Origin: Candidatus Mediterraneibacter stercorigallinarum | Lineage (GTDB): Bacteria; Bacillota; Clostridia; Lachnospirales; Lachnospiraceae | Reading direction: 5' to 3' | Length of the DNA: 19,660 nt | NCBI GenBank assembly: GCA_019116185.1 | Contig: DXCD01000074.1 | Location: forward strand, 1 to 19,660 | Part shown: positions 1 through 7,602 of the stretch, in pieces | Layout of the letters: the number at the start of each line of letters is the position of its first letter | How positions within the stretch are numbered: position 1 is the stretch's first letter | Notes under the pieces: model-generated | The model's database searches: none | What the model saw: the letters and a program-made list of their open reading frames with translations, nothing else | What the model was told of the DNA's origin: nothing | Translations under genes and position numbers: made by a program

Positions 1-6
1 ACGTGC

Positions 7-137
7 GCCGGCACATCTGTATCCCTCGCGGACCCACTCGCGTTCGGGCCGCAGCGCAGCGGTACATAGGATCGCAAAAGACGCGATCCAAGTGCCGGCG
101 CTGCTCTACGGTCCTTGAGGGACACAGATGTGCCGGC
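7..137. repeat. Long intergenic hairpin (inverted repeat, 21-nt outer arms)
   Basis: The outer arms at 7-27 and 117-137 are complementary at 20 of 21 positions. Further nested complementarity fills the centre: GGACC near 30 with GGTCC near 110, GCAGCGC (51-57) with GCGCTGC (98-104), and GGATCGC (69-75) with GCGATCC (83-89). Almost the whole 131 nt can therefore fold as one rod or a branched hairpin. There is no T-run at either end that would make it a classical intrinsic terminator. The structure may continue or belong to a larger unit beyond the left edge. Function unknown. Confidence 0.7.
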
Positions 138-272
138 TTGTCTTTTCAAAAGTGGTTTTTCTGCATCGAGATGCCATATAGCAAAGATAGATTACAGCCA
201 AAAGGAAGAACTTCCGGCCAGAACTTTTTCCCCAGATGTGAAACCTGCTCTTTCCGTCTGGATAAGCATAGT

Positions 273-451
273 CCCCGGATACCTGTCATATAAGCAAAAC
301 ATCCAAGCGGGAGCGTTCCGAGAATCGTTGGTTCTGCCTATTAGTCAAAGCATATAGGAGTGCCCATGCACGAGTATATACTTTGGCGTTACAGGCATTC
401 CAACAGTCGAGGTAGAGCGGAGCGGTTTTGCGTTATGACAGGTATTCGGGG
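273..451. repeat. Long imperfect intergenic hairpin, about 90-nt arms
   Basis: The outer 17 nt (273-289 and 435-451) are complementary at 16 of 17 positions. Complementarity continues inward with mismatches, for example GCAAAAC with GTTTTGC and CAAAG..ATATA..GTGC with GCAC..TATAT..CTTTG, to a small CCAT loop at 364-367. It lies about 33 nt past the stop of the minus-strand DUF4179 gene. It could act as a 3'-end structure of that transcript, but neither side has a T-run. The accumulated mismatches suggest an older palindromic element. The rest of 1-484 (138-272 and 452-484) shows nothing I can support as a gene. Confidence 0.65.
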
Positions 452-484
452 ACGGATGTTTTATTGATACGCGAAAGACAGATT

Positions 485-1591
485 TTACAGCGGTATCTCT
501 ATTTTCTGGATCGCAATGCTTTCCAGATACTCCTGAAGCTGCGGGGCGAATGTTTCATCATACAGTTTTTCCTGTATTGTCATCCAGGTTTCTTCATCCG
601 GGGTATCCATGCAGTAGACAGTGATCTTTGACAGATCGTACCCGGCTGCGGGGAAAACATTGCCTGATCCACCCATGAGAAGTTTCCCGGAACCGTCCAG
701 TATTACTGACTGCATGCTGTCGTACCGTTCATATCCGGGCTGCACCTTATCTTCTTTATAATCAGAATTTACGACCAGTTCATAAGGGGTCACTGTGACT
801 GTTGTGATGCCGCTGCCATTGGGGGCGTACTGGTTGACTTCCACGGTTTTTGTTTCAATGTCCTGCTGGGTGATCTGGCTGGAGAAGTTCCATTCCCCGG
901 GGATAGCAAGAGACCTGTCCACTTTTCCGCCTCCGCCCGGGCAGAAGATTTTTGTTATCTTAAGGTCCCATGTAAAGGAATCCGGGATTTCATACTGTGC
1001 ATAAGGATAAATATTAAAATCAATGCGGAATGCTCCGGCAAAGGTGTATTCGTCCTGAAAACTTCCCTGAACTTCAACGTATGGATAGCTTGCGAGATCC
1101 AGCGGACCATCTGCAAAATCTGTGCTTTGTTCAGTTGTCAGTATGAGAAAAGAATTTCCCATTTCATCTGCACTTGCAACACTTTCAATGAATGGTTCGG
1201 GGAAAGGCTCTTCTGATTCAATCAGCACGGAAACATTCAGGGCTTCGCTGCTGCACACGAATTCGGACAGGGTCACCGTGATGCCTTCTGACTGGCTGAC
1301 ATTTGTGCCGGGCACGGGAACACTGGTTTCAGAATAATTTCCCGGATAATGCTGCTGATCCTGTACAAGCCCGAAGATTTCGCCAAGTTTTGTGAATTTT
1401 TCAGCAATCACAGGATTGGATAAGCAGATACCGGATAAGACTGCAATGCCGGCCGCCGCCGCAGCGCATCCGCCTACAATGTGGCGGAGGCGGTTCTTTT
1501 TATGGATTTCTTTTACTTTTTCAAGGTTTTCAGATACAACTATATTCAATTTTTCAGTGGGAATCTTAATATCATTCAGATCAACCTGCAT
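485..1591 (-). CDS. DUF4179-type membrane protein, probable anti-sigma partner of the upstream ECF sigma factor
   Basis: The protein has 368 residues. A short charged cytoplasmic N-terminus (about 1-36) is followed by one alanine- and glycine-rich membrane segment at about 37-60 and a large extracytoplasmic part. This matches the DUF4179 family, which is commonly encoded next to ECF sigma factors in Firmicutes and is presumed to hold or sense for the sigma factor. The start ATG at 1591 lies 11 bases inside the 3' end of the sigma gene and has AGGAGG about 12 bases upstream, so the two are probably translationally coupled. No zinc-binding anti-sigma motif (HxxxCxxC) is visible. The sigma-antagonist role is inference from context; the family match is made by recognition of the N-terminal layout. 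Confidence 0.8.
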   Translation of the reverse strand: MQVDLNDIKIPTEKLNIVVSENLEKVKEIHKKNRLRHIVGGCAAAAAGIAVLSGICLSNPVIAEKFTKLGEIFGLVQDQQHYPGNYSETSVPVPGTNVSQSEGITVTLSEFVCSSEALNVSVLIESEEPFPEPFIESVASADEMGNSFLILTTEQSTDFADGPLDLASYPYVEVQGSFQDEYTFAGAFRIDFNIYPYAQYEIPDSFTWDLKITKIFCPGGGGKVDRSLAIPGEWNFSSQITQQDIETKTVEVNQYAPNGSGITTVTVTPYELVVNSDYKEDKVQPGYERYDSMQSVILDGSGKLLMGGSGNVFPAAGYDLSKITVYCMDTPDEETWMTIQEKLYDETFAPQLQEYLESIAIQKIEIPL

Positions 1592-2114
1592 AGAAATAAT
1601 CCTCCTTTAAAGTTTTTTTGAGCTCGTCCCGGGCGCGGCTTAAATATGCTTTGACCGTACCCTCGGGGGCATTCATGATGTATGAGATCTCATGCACGGA
1701 CAGATCGCTGAAATATTTCAGGACAATGACCATGCGGTATTTTTCAGGAAGGCGCTCAATTGCTGAATTTAAATCCATCTGCTCTTCAGGCGTTACGGTC
1801 TGATATCGGCGGGACAGCGTGTTTTCATCGATTTCATCATAGTGGATGATTTTTTTCAGCTCATCTTTTGCGGTATTGATCAAAATCCTTGTTAGCCATG
1901 TCTTAAACCATTCGGGTTTTTTCAGAGTTCGGATATTCTGAAATCCTTTTAATATTGTTGAACCTACAAGATCCAGGGCATCCTGTTCGTTTTTCATGTA
2001 CAGGAATGCGATCTTGTAAAGATATTCCTGATAAAGGACGATCAGTCTTCCATAGGCATCCGGATTTCCGCGGACCGCTTTTCTTATCAGCCGGAGTTCT
2101 TCGGTTTTGTCCAT
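1581..2114 (-). CDS. ECF-type RNA polymerase sigma factor (sigma-70 family)
   Basis: The protein has 177 residues, the usual size of ECF sigma factors, with only regions 2 and 4. Region 2 covers about residues 20-90 (helices around YLYKIAFLYMKNEQDALDLV and the downstream WFKTWLTRILIN). Region 4 covers about 115-170 and has the helix-turn-helix sequence LSVHEISYIMNAPEGTVKAY followed by LSRARDELKK. It directs RNA polymerase to a small regulon, probably in envelope or stress response. It starts at ATG 2114 behind an AAGGAG site and overlaps the DUF4179 gene downstream. A TGTAAC-N17-AGTC promoter upstream suggests autoregulation. The inducing signal cannot be read from the sequence. Confidence 0.92.
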   Translation of the reverse strand: MDKTEELRLIRKAVRGNPDAYGRLIVLYQEYLYKIAFLYMKNEQDALDLVGSTILKGFQNIRTLKKPEWFKTWLTRILINTAKDELKKIIHYDEIDENTLSRRYQTVTPEEQMDLNSAIERLPEKYRMVIVLKYFSDLSVHEISYIMNAPEGTVKAYLSRARDELKKTLKEDYFYAG

Positions 2115-2219
2115 TTCTGCTTCTCCTTTCAGTTGTTATGCCGGGGATTCCGCGGCATAATAGTCACACCTTTATGGTGTTTTTATAAAAGGGGCGCTCC
2201 TTTTAGTTTACATAGATTA

Positions 2220-2246
2220 GACTGAGAAAGTAAGATGCGGGTTACA
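2220..2246 (-). promoter_or_regulatory. Candidate ECF-type promoter for the sigma factor gene
   Basis: Reading the minus strand, TGTAAC (2246-2241) is followed after exactly 17 bases by AGTC (2223-2220). This resembles the TGTAAC/TGAAAC -35 and CGTC-like -10 elements of ECF sigma factors of the SigX/SigM/SigW group. The leader to the start codon would be about 100 nt and contains two small hairpins: ACACC/GGTGT near 2167-2181, and TTATGCCG paired with CGGCATAA near 2137-2162. Autoregulation by the encoded sigma factor is inference. Confidence 0.45.
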
Positions 2247-2263
2247 ATTTTTAACGAATAAAG

Positions 2264-3429
2264 TTATTGAATGTACCGTGCAGGATTATTTGAATCGAAT
2301 AGATGAAGAAATTTTTTACTTTCGCCCGGACCAACAGTCTGTTCCCGGTTATTGCAGCCTGCATTGATCCCTGAATCGCAGACAGGGTCATAATGCAGAA
2401 ACTGCGGATTTAAGGATACCCGCATAGAAGGCTTGTGCTTAAGGTCCAAAGGGACCGTGGGATAATCAAAATATTCCACGGATGTTCGGGATCGAACAGA
2501 TTGTGAAGGGTGACTTCGATCCATTCGCCTGCGTTTGCCCTCAGGATGCCCCAGAGCCCGAGCCACGCATCGTCGATTCCTCCGAAATAGTAGAGATAAT
2601 CTCCGGGGGCATATTTTTGGGTGATACGAAGATTAAAGGCTTCGGAGATGCCGATCGTCTGGGATGCGGCGAGAGGGGAGTGTGGATCCGCGATCTCCCG
2701 GCGCCAGGACAGCCCGGTAAGGTTGAACGCATGCTGCTCCTCGTGGGCGCCGTCCAGCAGCCGTATGATGATCTCATCTCCCGGGCAGGTCTCAAGGATC
2801 AGGGGGGGGGTCAGCGGATTGCCGTCCCTGCGCCGGATCACTGCCTGCGTGCCGCGTTTCAGTTCTCTGCCGCTGCGGACGCTGTGGAAGGTGGTTCCGG
2901 CTTCCTCGATGATCATTGCCCCGAACATGCCGTGCATTTGATGGGAGTTGGCAAACAGATGATCATGGAAAAAGATGGTCCGCAGCCCGGTGTTGGCAAA
3001 GAAGCGTTCGATCAGCGTCTCATATCTTCTTGCACCCGCAATGTTGTTCCAGCCGTTTGAGGCGCCGTCGGAGACAATAGTATCAAATTTTACCAGGTGT
3101 ACGTGATGTCCCACAATATCTGTCAGCGTTTCCATCTGGAAGGGACTTTCTTCCAGGCGCTCCGGCAGGAGATTGGTGAAGCGGAACTCAATACAGTCTC
3201 CGGCATTGGCTCTTATGACAAGTGGTTATACTTCTTCATAGGGCTGGGGGATCTCCGGGGAAAAATTGCGCAGCGCCCCTTTGCGGATGCGGTCTGCGTC
3301 TTTTTTCAGCACATACAGGAGCCCGTTTGGATCATGGTCCCCGTATTTGTTGTAAACAATAGGAATCTCAATTGCCTCGATCTCGTAACAGCGGGTCTGG
3401 TCAGGATTGGGATAATTGCAAAGCTCCAT
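2264..3429 (-). pseudogene. Multicopper oxidase, broken by an in-frame stop, a one-base deletion and C-terminal loss
   Basis: Reading starts at ATG 3429 behind AGGAGG, 12 bases after the DUF2935 gene. After the sequence ending PQPYEEV an in-frame TAA (3228-3226) interrupts, where CAA (Gln) would be a one-base change. The same frame then continues through PLVIRANAGDCIEFRF and METLTDIVGHHVH. Copper-ligand motifs are present: HHVHLVKFD, FFHDHLFANSHQMHGMFG and QHAFNLTGLSW. At about 2474 the frame shifts: after HPWN the natural continuation YFDYPTVPLDLKHKPS is in another frame, as if one base was lost. That frame stops at 2264, short of the family's full length as I know it. The product would have been a secreted or spore-associated oxidase. 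Independent lesions argue for decay rather than a single sequencing error. Confidence 0.85.
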
Positions 3430-3441
3430 GTTCCGGTCCTC

Positions 3442-4344
3442 CTATCGGGTCTTTTTTGTTTCCAGGATACGGATATAGTGGTTGGCTTCCCGGAGCACAT
3501 GGTCTGCCAGAAGAGGCAGGATAATGGAGGAAATCTGTCCGCCTAAGATGCCCTTTGCGCCGGCCGCCTTAAAATCACGGTATTTTATTGTCTCTTGCAG
3601 TGTCCGCTCTGTCATGCCGTTTGCCAGGCGGTCACGTTTGCGCGCTGTATCAAGCAGTCGGGCATAATCTTTTGAAAAATCGTCGGCTGTCTCGATCAGC
3701 TGTGCTTCTGACGGGTCTAACAGCCCGCGGATGAACCATGCATGTTCCATCATGATCTGATTCCAGAACTCTTCTGTTTCATAGAAATTCTGATAACAGA
3801 TGTTCCGGTTTGTCAGGAGCTGCTCCACAATATCCCGATAAAGCTTTGCCTCTCGGATAATGTGCTCGATGAGGAGTGGATAATTCGCGGTAAAAAGTTT
3901 TCCGCTGTTCACTCTTTGCAGGATGCGTTCCTTAAAGCGGATCAGTTCGCCGAGCAGCCTGTAAGCCCGCTCGTTGATCCGGCGGACCGGCTGGTACAGC
4001 GGACGGTTTGCAGTTTGGATGCAGCCACAGCGCAGCCGCCGGGTCTCTTCTGTGATCCCGGTGTTAATGGGAACCCCGCTTAGCGACATTGTTCTTTTCT
4101 CGGCAGGGATAGTAAATTCGGTGAACAGTTCTCCAGAATTGAGAACCGATTCCTGGATGTGTCCGTCAGAGAGTTTGATGACATCGTGGAGAAGTTCTTC
4201 AAATTTCCGGCGGAACCGATCTGCCTCTTCGATAAAGTCTTTTTCACAGCAGGGGAATCCTGCTTCCAGGAACAGAGAGTGTTCCTTCATGATCCTGGCA
4301 AAGAAGAGATGGCTTTCCAGTGAAAGCGTAACATAATCATTCAT
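3442..4344 (-). CDS. DUF2935 domain protein
   Basis: The protein has 300 residues, almost entirely helical, built as two similar halves. Each half contains histidine- and acid-bearing helices: FFARIMKEHSLFLEAGF and LIEHIIREAKLYRD in the first part, and NQIMMEHAWFIRGLLDPSE and LLADHVLREANHYI in the second. The repeated E-H and H-E-x3-Y patterns resemble a ferritin-like or hemerythrin-like metal-binding bundle, and this is the DUF2935 family known from Bacilli and Clostridia. The gene is intact although the multicopper oxidase behind it is broken, so the former metal-oxidising pair has lost one member. The exact biochemical role of DUF2935 is not established. The gene is divergent from leuS, and no convincing promoter was identified for it. 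Confidence 0.85.
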   Translation of the reverse strand: MNDYVTLSLESHLFFARIMKEHSLFLEAGFPCCEKDFIEEADRFRRKFEELLHDVIKLSDGHIQESVLNSGELFTEFTIPAEKRTMSLSGVPINTGITEETRRLRCGCIQTANRPLYQPVRRINERAYRLLGELIRFKERILQRVNSGKLFTANYPLLIEHIIREAKLYRDIVEQLLTNRNICYQNFYETEEFWNQIMMEHAWFIRGLLDPSEAQLIETADDFSKDYARLLDTARKRDRLANGMTERTLQETIKYRDFKAAGAKGILGGQISSIILPLLADHVLREANHYIRILETKKTR

Positions 4345-4475
4345 ATTTATTCATACCTTTTAATTTGGACTTTTTATAGTATATGTGGGGAAAAGCGGAA
4401 TAGCTACCGATGCGTCCCATGTTTATACAGGAGCGGAATAATAAGAGGATCGCCGGGAAGGAGTGTATTTTTCTC

Positions 4476-4504
4476 TTGACTTATTTTAACATTCTACCTA
4501 TAAT
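4476..4504 (+). promoter_or_regulatory. Vegetative promoter of the leuS T-box transcript
   Basis: TTGACT (4476-4481) and a perfect TATAAT (4499-4504) are separated by 17 bases. The transcript would start near 4511, just before the first strand of T-box stem I. Nothing else is seen between the divergent DUF2935 start (4344) and this promoter. Confidence 0.85.
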
Positions 4505-4510
4505 GAATGA

Positions 4511-4800
4511 GTATTATGATAAAGACTGAGAAGAGGAATAGTAGGGGTGTACCGTTTTAAGAGAGCTGCCGGGTGGTGCGAGGCAGCAGCGTAAGTCCTG
4601 AACTGGCCTCAGAGTTCTCTCATCGAAATGAAGTCTGCAGCCCGGATGCCGGGAGCGGTATCATGAGTAGACGAGGGCGGGAATTCCCGTTACAGAATAA
4701 ATGAGTGCATCTGCCGGGGCAGATGAAGAAGAGTGGTACCACGGAAATGAAGCCTTTTCGTCTCTTGGATTTCTGGAGAGGAAGGGCTTTTCTTTATGTG
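4511..4800 (+). promoter_or_regulatory. T-box riboswitch leader controlling leuS
   Basis: Canonical landmarks appear in order. Stem I has a GAGAA base strand, AGTA, and the GAGAGCTGCCGGGTGGTGCG apical region. A specifier region GAACTGGCCTCAGAG lies near 4600-4613, then stems II/III, then the T-box AGAGTGGTACCACGG at 4730-4744. A Leu codon can be read in the specifier region as CTG directly after GAA or as CTC further on; I cannot decide between them without a fold. Uncharged tRNA-Leu would stabilise the antiterminator and allow transcription of leuS. The competing terminator is listed separately. The 105 nt between the terminator and the leuS start hold only the ribosome binding site region. 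Confidence 0.93.
4751..4796 (+). terminator. Intrinsic terminator of the leuS T-box leader
   Basis: The arms AGCCTTTTCGTCTC (4751-4764) and GAGAGGAAGGGCT (4776-4788) pair over 13 positions with one bulge and some G-T pairs. A T-rich tract (4788-4796) follows. The 5' arm begins just after the T-box sequence, as expected for the terminator/antiterminator switch. Confidence 0.85.
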
Positions 4801-4905
4801 CAGGAGGCGGATATCCGGGGCAAATGGAGTATACAGGCAGACAGGTATTCCACCGGAAGTCCCAGCTGTACAGATCAAGATCAAAGAAAGAGAGGAATCA
4901 TCACA

Positions 4906-7338
4906 ATGGGCACTAAGATTGTGTACAACCACAAAGCGATCGAGAAAAAATGGCGCGAGAGATGGGAGGAAAAACCGGTCAATCCGCGCATAGACGACAA
5001 CGGAAACAAGAAGCAGAAATATTACTGCCTTGACATGTTCCCGTACCCGTCGGGAAACGGGCTTCACGTAGGGCACTGGAGGGGCTATGTGATCTCTGAC
5101 GTGTGGAGCCGCTATAAACTCCAGCAGGGTTACTATATCGTTCATCCCATGGGATGGGATGCTTTCGGGCTTCCGGCCGAGAACTATGCCATTAAGATGG
5201 GTGTCCACCCGGCAAAATCTACGGCGGAGAACGTGGCGAATATTAAGAAACAGATCAACGATATCGCAGCGCTCTATGACTGGGATATGGAAGTCAACAC
5301 TACGGATCCGAAATTCTACAAATGGACGCAGTGGATCTTCGTGAAAATGTTCAAAGCAGGGCTTGCATATGAGAAAGAGTTCCCGATCAACTGGTGCCCG
5401 TCCTGTAAGACCGGTCTTGCCAATGAGGAAGTCGTAAACGGAAAATGCGAACGCTGCGGCGCGGAGGTGACGAAGAAGAATCTGCGCCAGTGGATGCTGC
5501 GCATCACAAAATACGCTGACCGTCTGTTAAATGACCTTGATAAGCTGGACTGGCCGGAGAAGGTCAAGAAGATGCAGACAGACTGGATCGGAAAATCCTA
5601 TGGCGCTGAGGTTGACTTCCCGGTAGAGGGCAGAGACGAAAAGATCACGGTCTACACGACAAGGCCGGATACCCTTTACGGCGCGACTTTCATGGTGCTT
5701 GCTCCCGAGCACGAGCTGGCAGCATCCCTTGCTGCTCCGGAGACAAAAGACGCGGTAGAAAAATACATCTACGAGGCTTCCATGAAGTCCAATGTAGACC
5801 GTATGCAGGATAAAGAGAAGACCGGCGTGTTCACGGGAAGCTATGCCATCAACCCGCTGAACGGTGCAAAGACGCCGATCTGGCTGTCTGACTACGTGCT
5901 TGCCGACTATGGTACAGGAGCCATCATGTGCGTACCGGCTCATGATGACCGTGACTTTGAGTTTGCGAAGAAATTCGACATTCCGATCATTCAGGTCATC
6001 GCAAAGGACGGCAAAGAAATCGAGAACATGACAGAAGCATACACAGATGCTGCAGGCACAATGATCAATTCCGGCGAGTGGAACGGAATGGAGTCCGCGG
6101 TTCTCAAGAAAGAGGCTCCTCATATCATCGAGGAGAGAGGAATCGGGCGCGCGACAGTGAACTATAAGCTCCGTGACTGGGTATTCTCCCGCCAGCGTTA
6201 CTGGGGCGAGCCGATCCCGATCGTGCACTGCCCGGACTGCGGCGCTGTGCCCGTGCCGGAGGAGGAACTTCCTCTTACACTTCCGGAGGTCGAGTCATAC
6301 GAGCCTACCGGAACCGGAGAGTCTCCGCTTGCCGCTATTGACGAGTGGGTGAACTGCAAGTGCCCGGTATGCGGAAAGCCTGCGAAGAGAGAGACCAATA
6401 CCATGCCTCAGTGGGCGGGATCTTCATGGTATTTCCTGCGTTACGTTGACAATCACAATGACAAGGAACTGGTGTCCAGAGAGAAGGCAGACGAGATGCT
6501 CCCGGTGGATATGTATATCGGCGGTGTGGAGCATGCAGTGCTTCATCTGCTGTACTCAAGATTCTATACAAAATTCCTGTGCGACATCGGCGTGATCGAC
6601 TTTGACGAGCCGTTCCACAAGCTGTTCAACCAGGGAATGATCACCGGAAAGAACGGGATCAAGATGAGTAAATCAAAAGGAAATGTGGTTTCTCCGGATG
6701 ACCTTGTGCGCGATTACGGCTGCGATTCCCTGAGAATGTACGAGCTCTTCGTGGGACCGCCGGAACTGGACGCAGAGTGGGATGACAGAGGAATTGACGG
6801 CGTGAACCGATTCCTGAAACGTCTCTGGACGCTGCTCATGGACAGCAAGGATCAGGATATCAAGGCGTCAAAAGAAATGATCAAGCTCCGCCACAGAATG
6901 GTTTACGATATCACGACGCGACTGGAGAGCTTCAGTCTGAATACGGTTATTTCCGGATTCATGGAATACAACAACAAATTTATAGAGCTTGCAAAGAAAG
7001 AGGGCGGCATTGATAAAGAGACACTGGAGACGATAGCGGTACTGATTTCTCCGTTTGCGCCGCATTTCGCTGAGGAAATGTGGGAACAGCTCGGACATAC
7101 GGAGACAGTGTTCAAAGCAGGATGGCCGGCCTATGATGAAGAAGCCATGAAGGATGACGAGATTCAGATTCCGGTACAGATCAACGGTAAGACAAAAGCA
7201 GTTGTGAGTATTTCAGCAGAGGCATCCAAAGAAGAAGCGATTGCTGCCGGAAAAGAAGCGGTGGCAGGCAAGCTGACAGGAAATGTGATCAAGGAGATCT
7301 ATGTACCGAAGAAGATCATTAACATTGTGATGAAATAA
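4906..7338 (+). CDS. leuS: Leucyl-tRNA synthetase
   Basis: The protein has 810 residues, the usual length of bacterial LeuRS. It charges tRNA-Leu in the cytoplasm. The Rossmann catalytic core has FPYPSG at 45-50 and the HIGH-type motif HVGH at 54-57. A zinc module with two CxxC pairs starts near residue 164. The CP1 editing domain covers about 220-415 and has TTRPDTLYG near 251 and DYGTGAIMCVPAHDDRD near 333. The KMSKS motif is at 586-590, followed by the anticodon-binding helical domain and a C-terminal domain ending in KKIINIVMK. ATG 4906 was chosen because AGAGAGGAAT precedes it and the protein begins like other LeuRS; the open frame upstream overlaps the T-box and is not coding. Its 3' end abuts the inverted-repeat element at 7339. 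Confidence 0.98.
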   Translation: MGTKIVYNHKAIEKKWRERWEEKPVNPRIDDNGNKKQKYYCLDMFPYPSGNGLHVGHWRGYVISDVWSRYKLQQGYYIVHPMGWDAFGLPAENYAIKMGVHPAKSTAENVANIKKQINDIAALYDWDMEVNTTDPKFYKWTQWIFVKMFKAGLAYEKEFPINWCPSCKTGLANEEVVNGKCERCGAEVTKKNLRQWMLRITKYADRLLNDLDKLDWPEKVKKMQTDWIGKSYGAEVDFPVEGRDEKITVYTTRPDTLYGATFMVLAPEHELAASLAAPETKDAVEKYIYEASMKSNVDRMQDKEKTGVFTGSYAINPLNGAKTPIWLSDYVLADYGTGAIMCVPAHDDRDFEFAKKFDIPIIQVIAKDGKEIENMTEAYTDAAGTMINSGEWNGMESAVLKKEAPHIIEERGIGRATVNYKLRDWVFSRQRYWGEPIPIVHCPDCGAVPVPEEELPLTLPEVESYEPTGTGESPLAAIDEWVNCKCPVCGKPAKRETNTMPQWAGSSWYFLRYVDNHNDKELVSREKADEMLPVDMYIGGVEHAVLHLLYSRFYTKFLCDIGVIDFDEPFHKLFNQGMITGKNGIKMSKSKGNVVSPDDLVRDYGCDSLRMYELFVGPPELDAEWDDRGIDGVNRFLKRLWTLLMDSKDQDIKASKEMIKLRHRMVYDITTRLESFSLNTVISGFMEYNNKFIELAKKEGGIDKETLETIAVLISPFAPHFAEEMWEQLGHTETVFKAGWPAYDEEAMKDDEIQIPVQINGKTKAVVSISAEASKEEAIAAGKEAVAGKLTGNVIKEIYVPKKIINIVMK

Positions 7339-7602
7339 AAATCTGGATTTGGCTGTGCGGACTTCCGGTTGGATGAACGCAGAAAACCGTCCCTATTTCA
7401 AGAGCCTTTCGCGGCGGGCGGTGATGTGGCAACGGTGACTTGGAGTAATCTCCGGGAAAGTGCTTCCTGCCGTTTAGCACTTTCCCAGATTACGGAACCG
7501 AAACCCGAGCCATATCACCGCCCGCCGCGAATACGTCTTTAAAATACTCCGCGGTTTTCGGACGTTATTCCGTCTCCTGTCCTCACGCATAAATCCAGAT
7601 TT
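7339..7602. repeat. Long inverted-repeat element, copy 1 (264 bp)
   Basis: The ends are AAATCTGGATTT (7339-7350) and AAATCCAGATTT (7591-7602), exact reverse complements. Inside are AACG..GAAAACCG paired with CGGTTTTC..CGTT, a 21-bp GC-rich stem (7410-7430 with 7509-7529, one G-T pair), and an apical hairpin with GTAATCT and GGGAAAGTGC on one arm and GCACTTTCCC and AGATTAC on the other. The loop there is TTCCTGCCGTTTA. The element fills the whole gap between the convergent leuS and ABC-F genes, and its right end supplies the TAA stop of the ABC-F gene (7603-7601). No coding sequence is evident. It is homologous along its whole length to the inner part of 16612-17053. It may be a bidirectional 3'-end structure, a structured RNA or a MITE-like element. 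Confidence 0.9.

Noticed and set aside
3..484. Several open frames of 60-96 codons in the left gap
   Set aside because: They cross the arms of two long hairpins, lack ribosome binding sites and resemble nothing; composition is not coding-like.
2482..3060. 192-codon plus-strand open frame
   Set aside because: It is antisense to the recognisable multicopper oxidase pseudogene and has no family resemblance.
4705..4905. Extension of leuS by 67 codons to an upstream GTG
   Set aside because: The frame runs through the T-box sequence and its terminator, and the LeuRS family starts near ATG 4906, which has a ribosome binding site.
7339..7602. Element copy 1 as an ordinary intrinsic terminator
   Set aside because: It is 264 bp long with several internal loops shared with copy 2. 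The T-rich ends are short and the structure is far larger than needed, so a plain terminator call would hide the repeat family.
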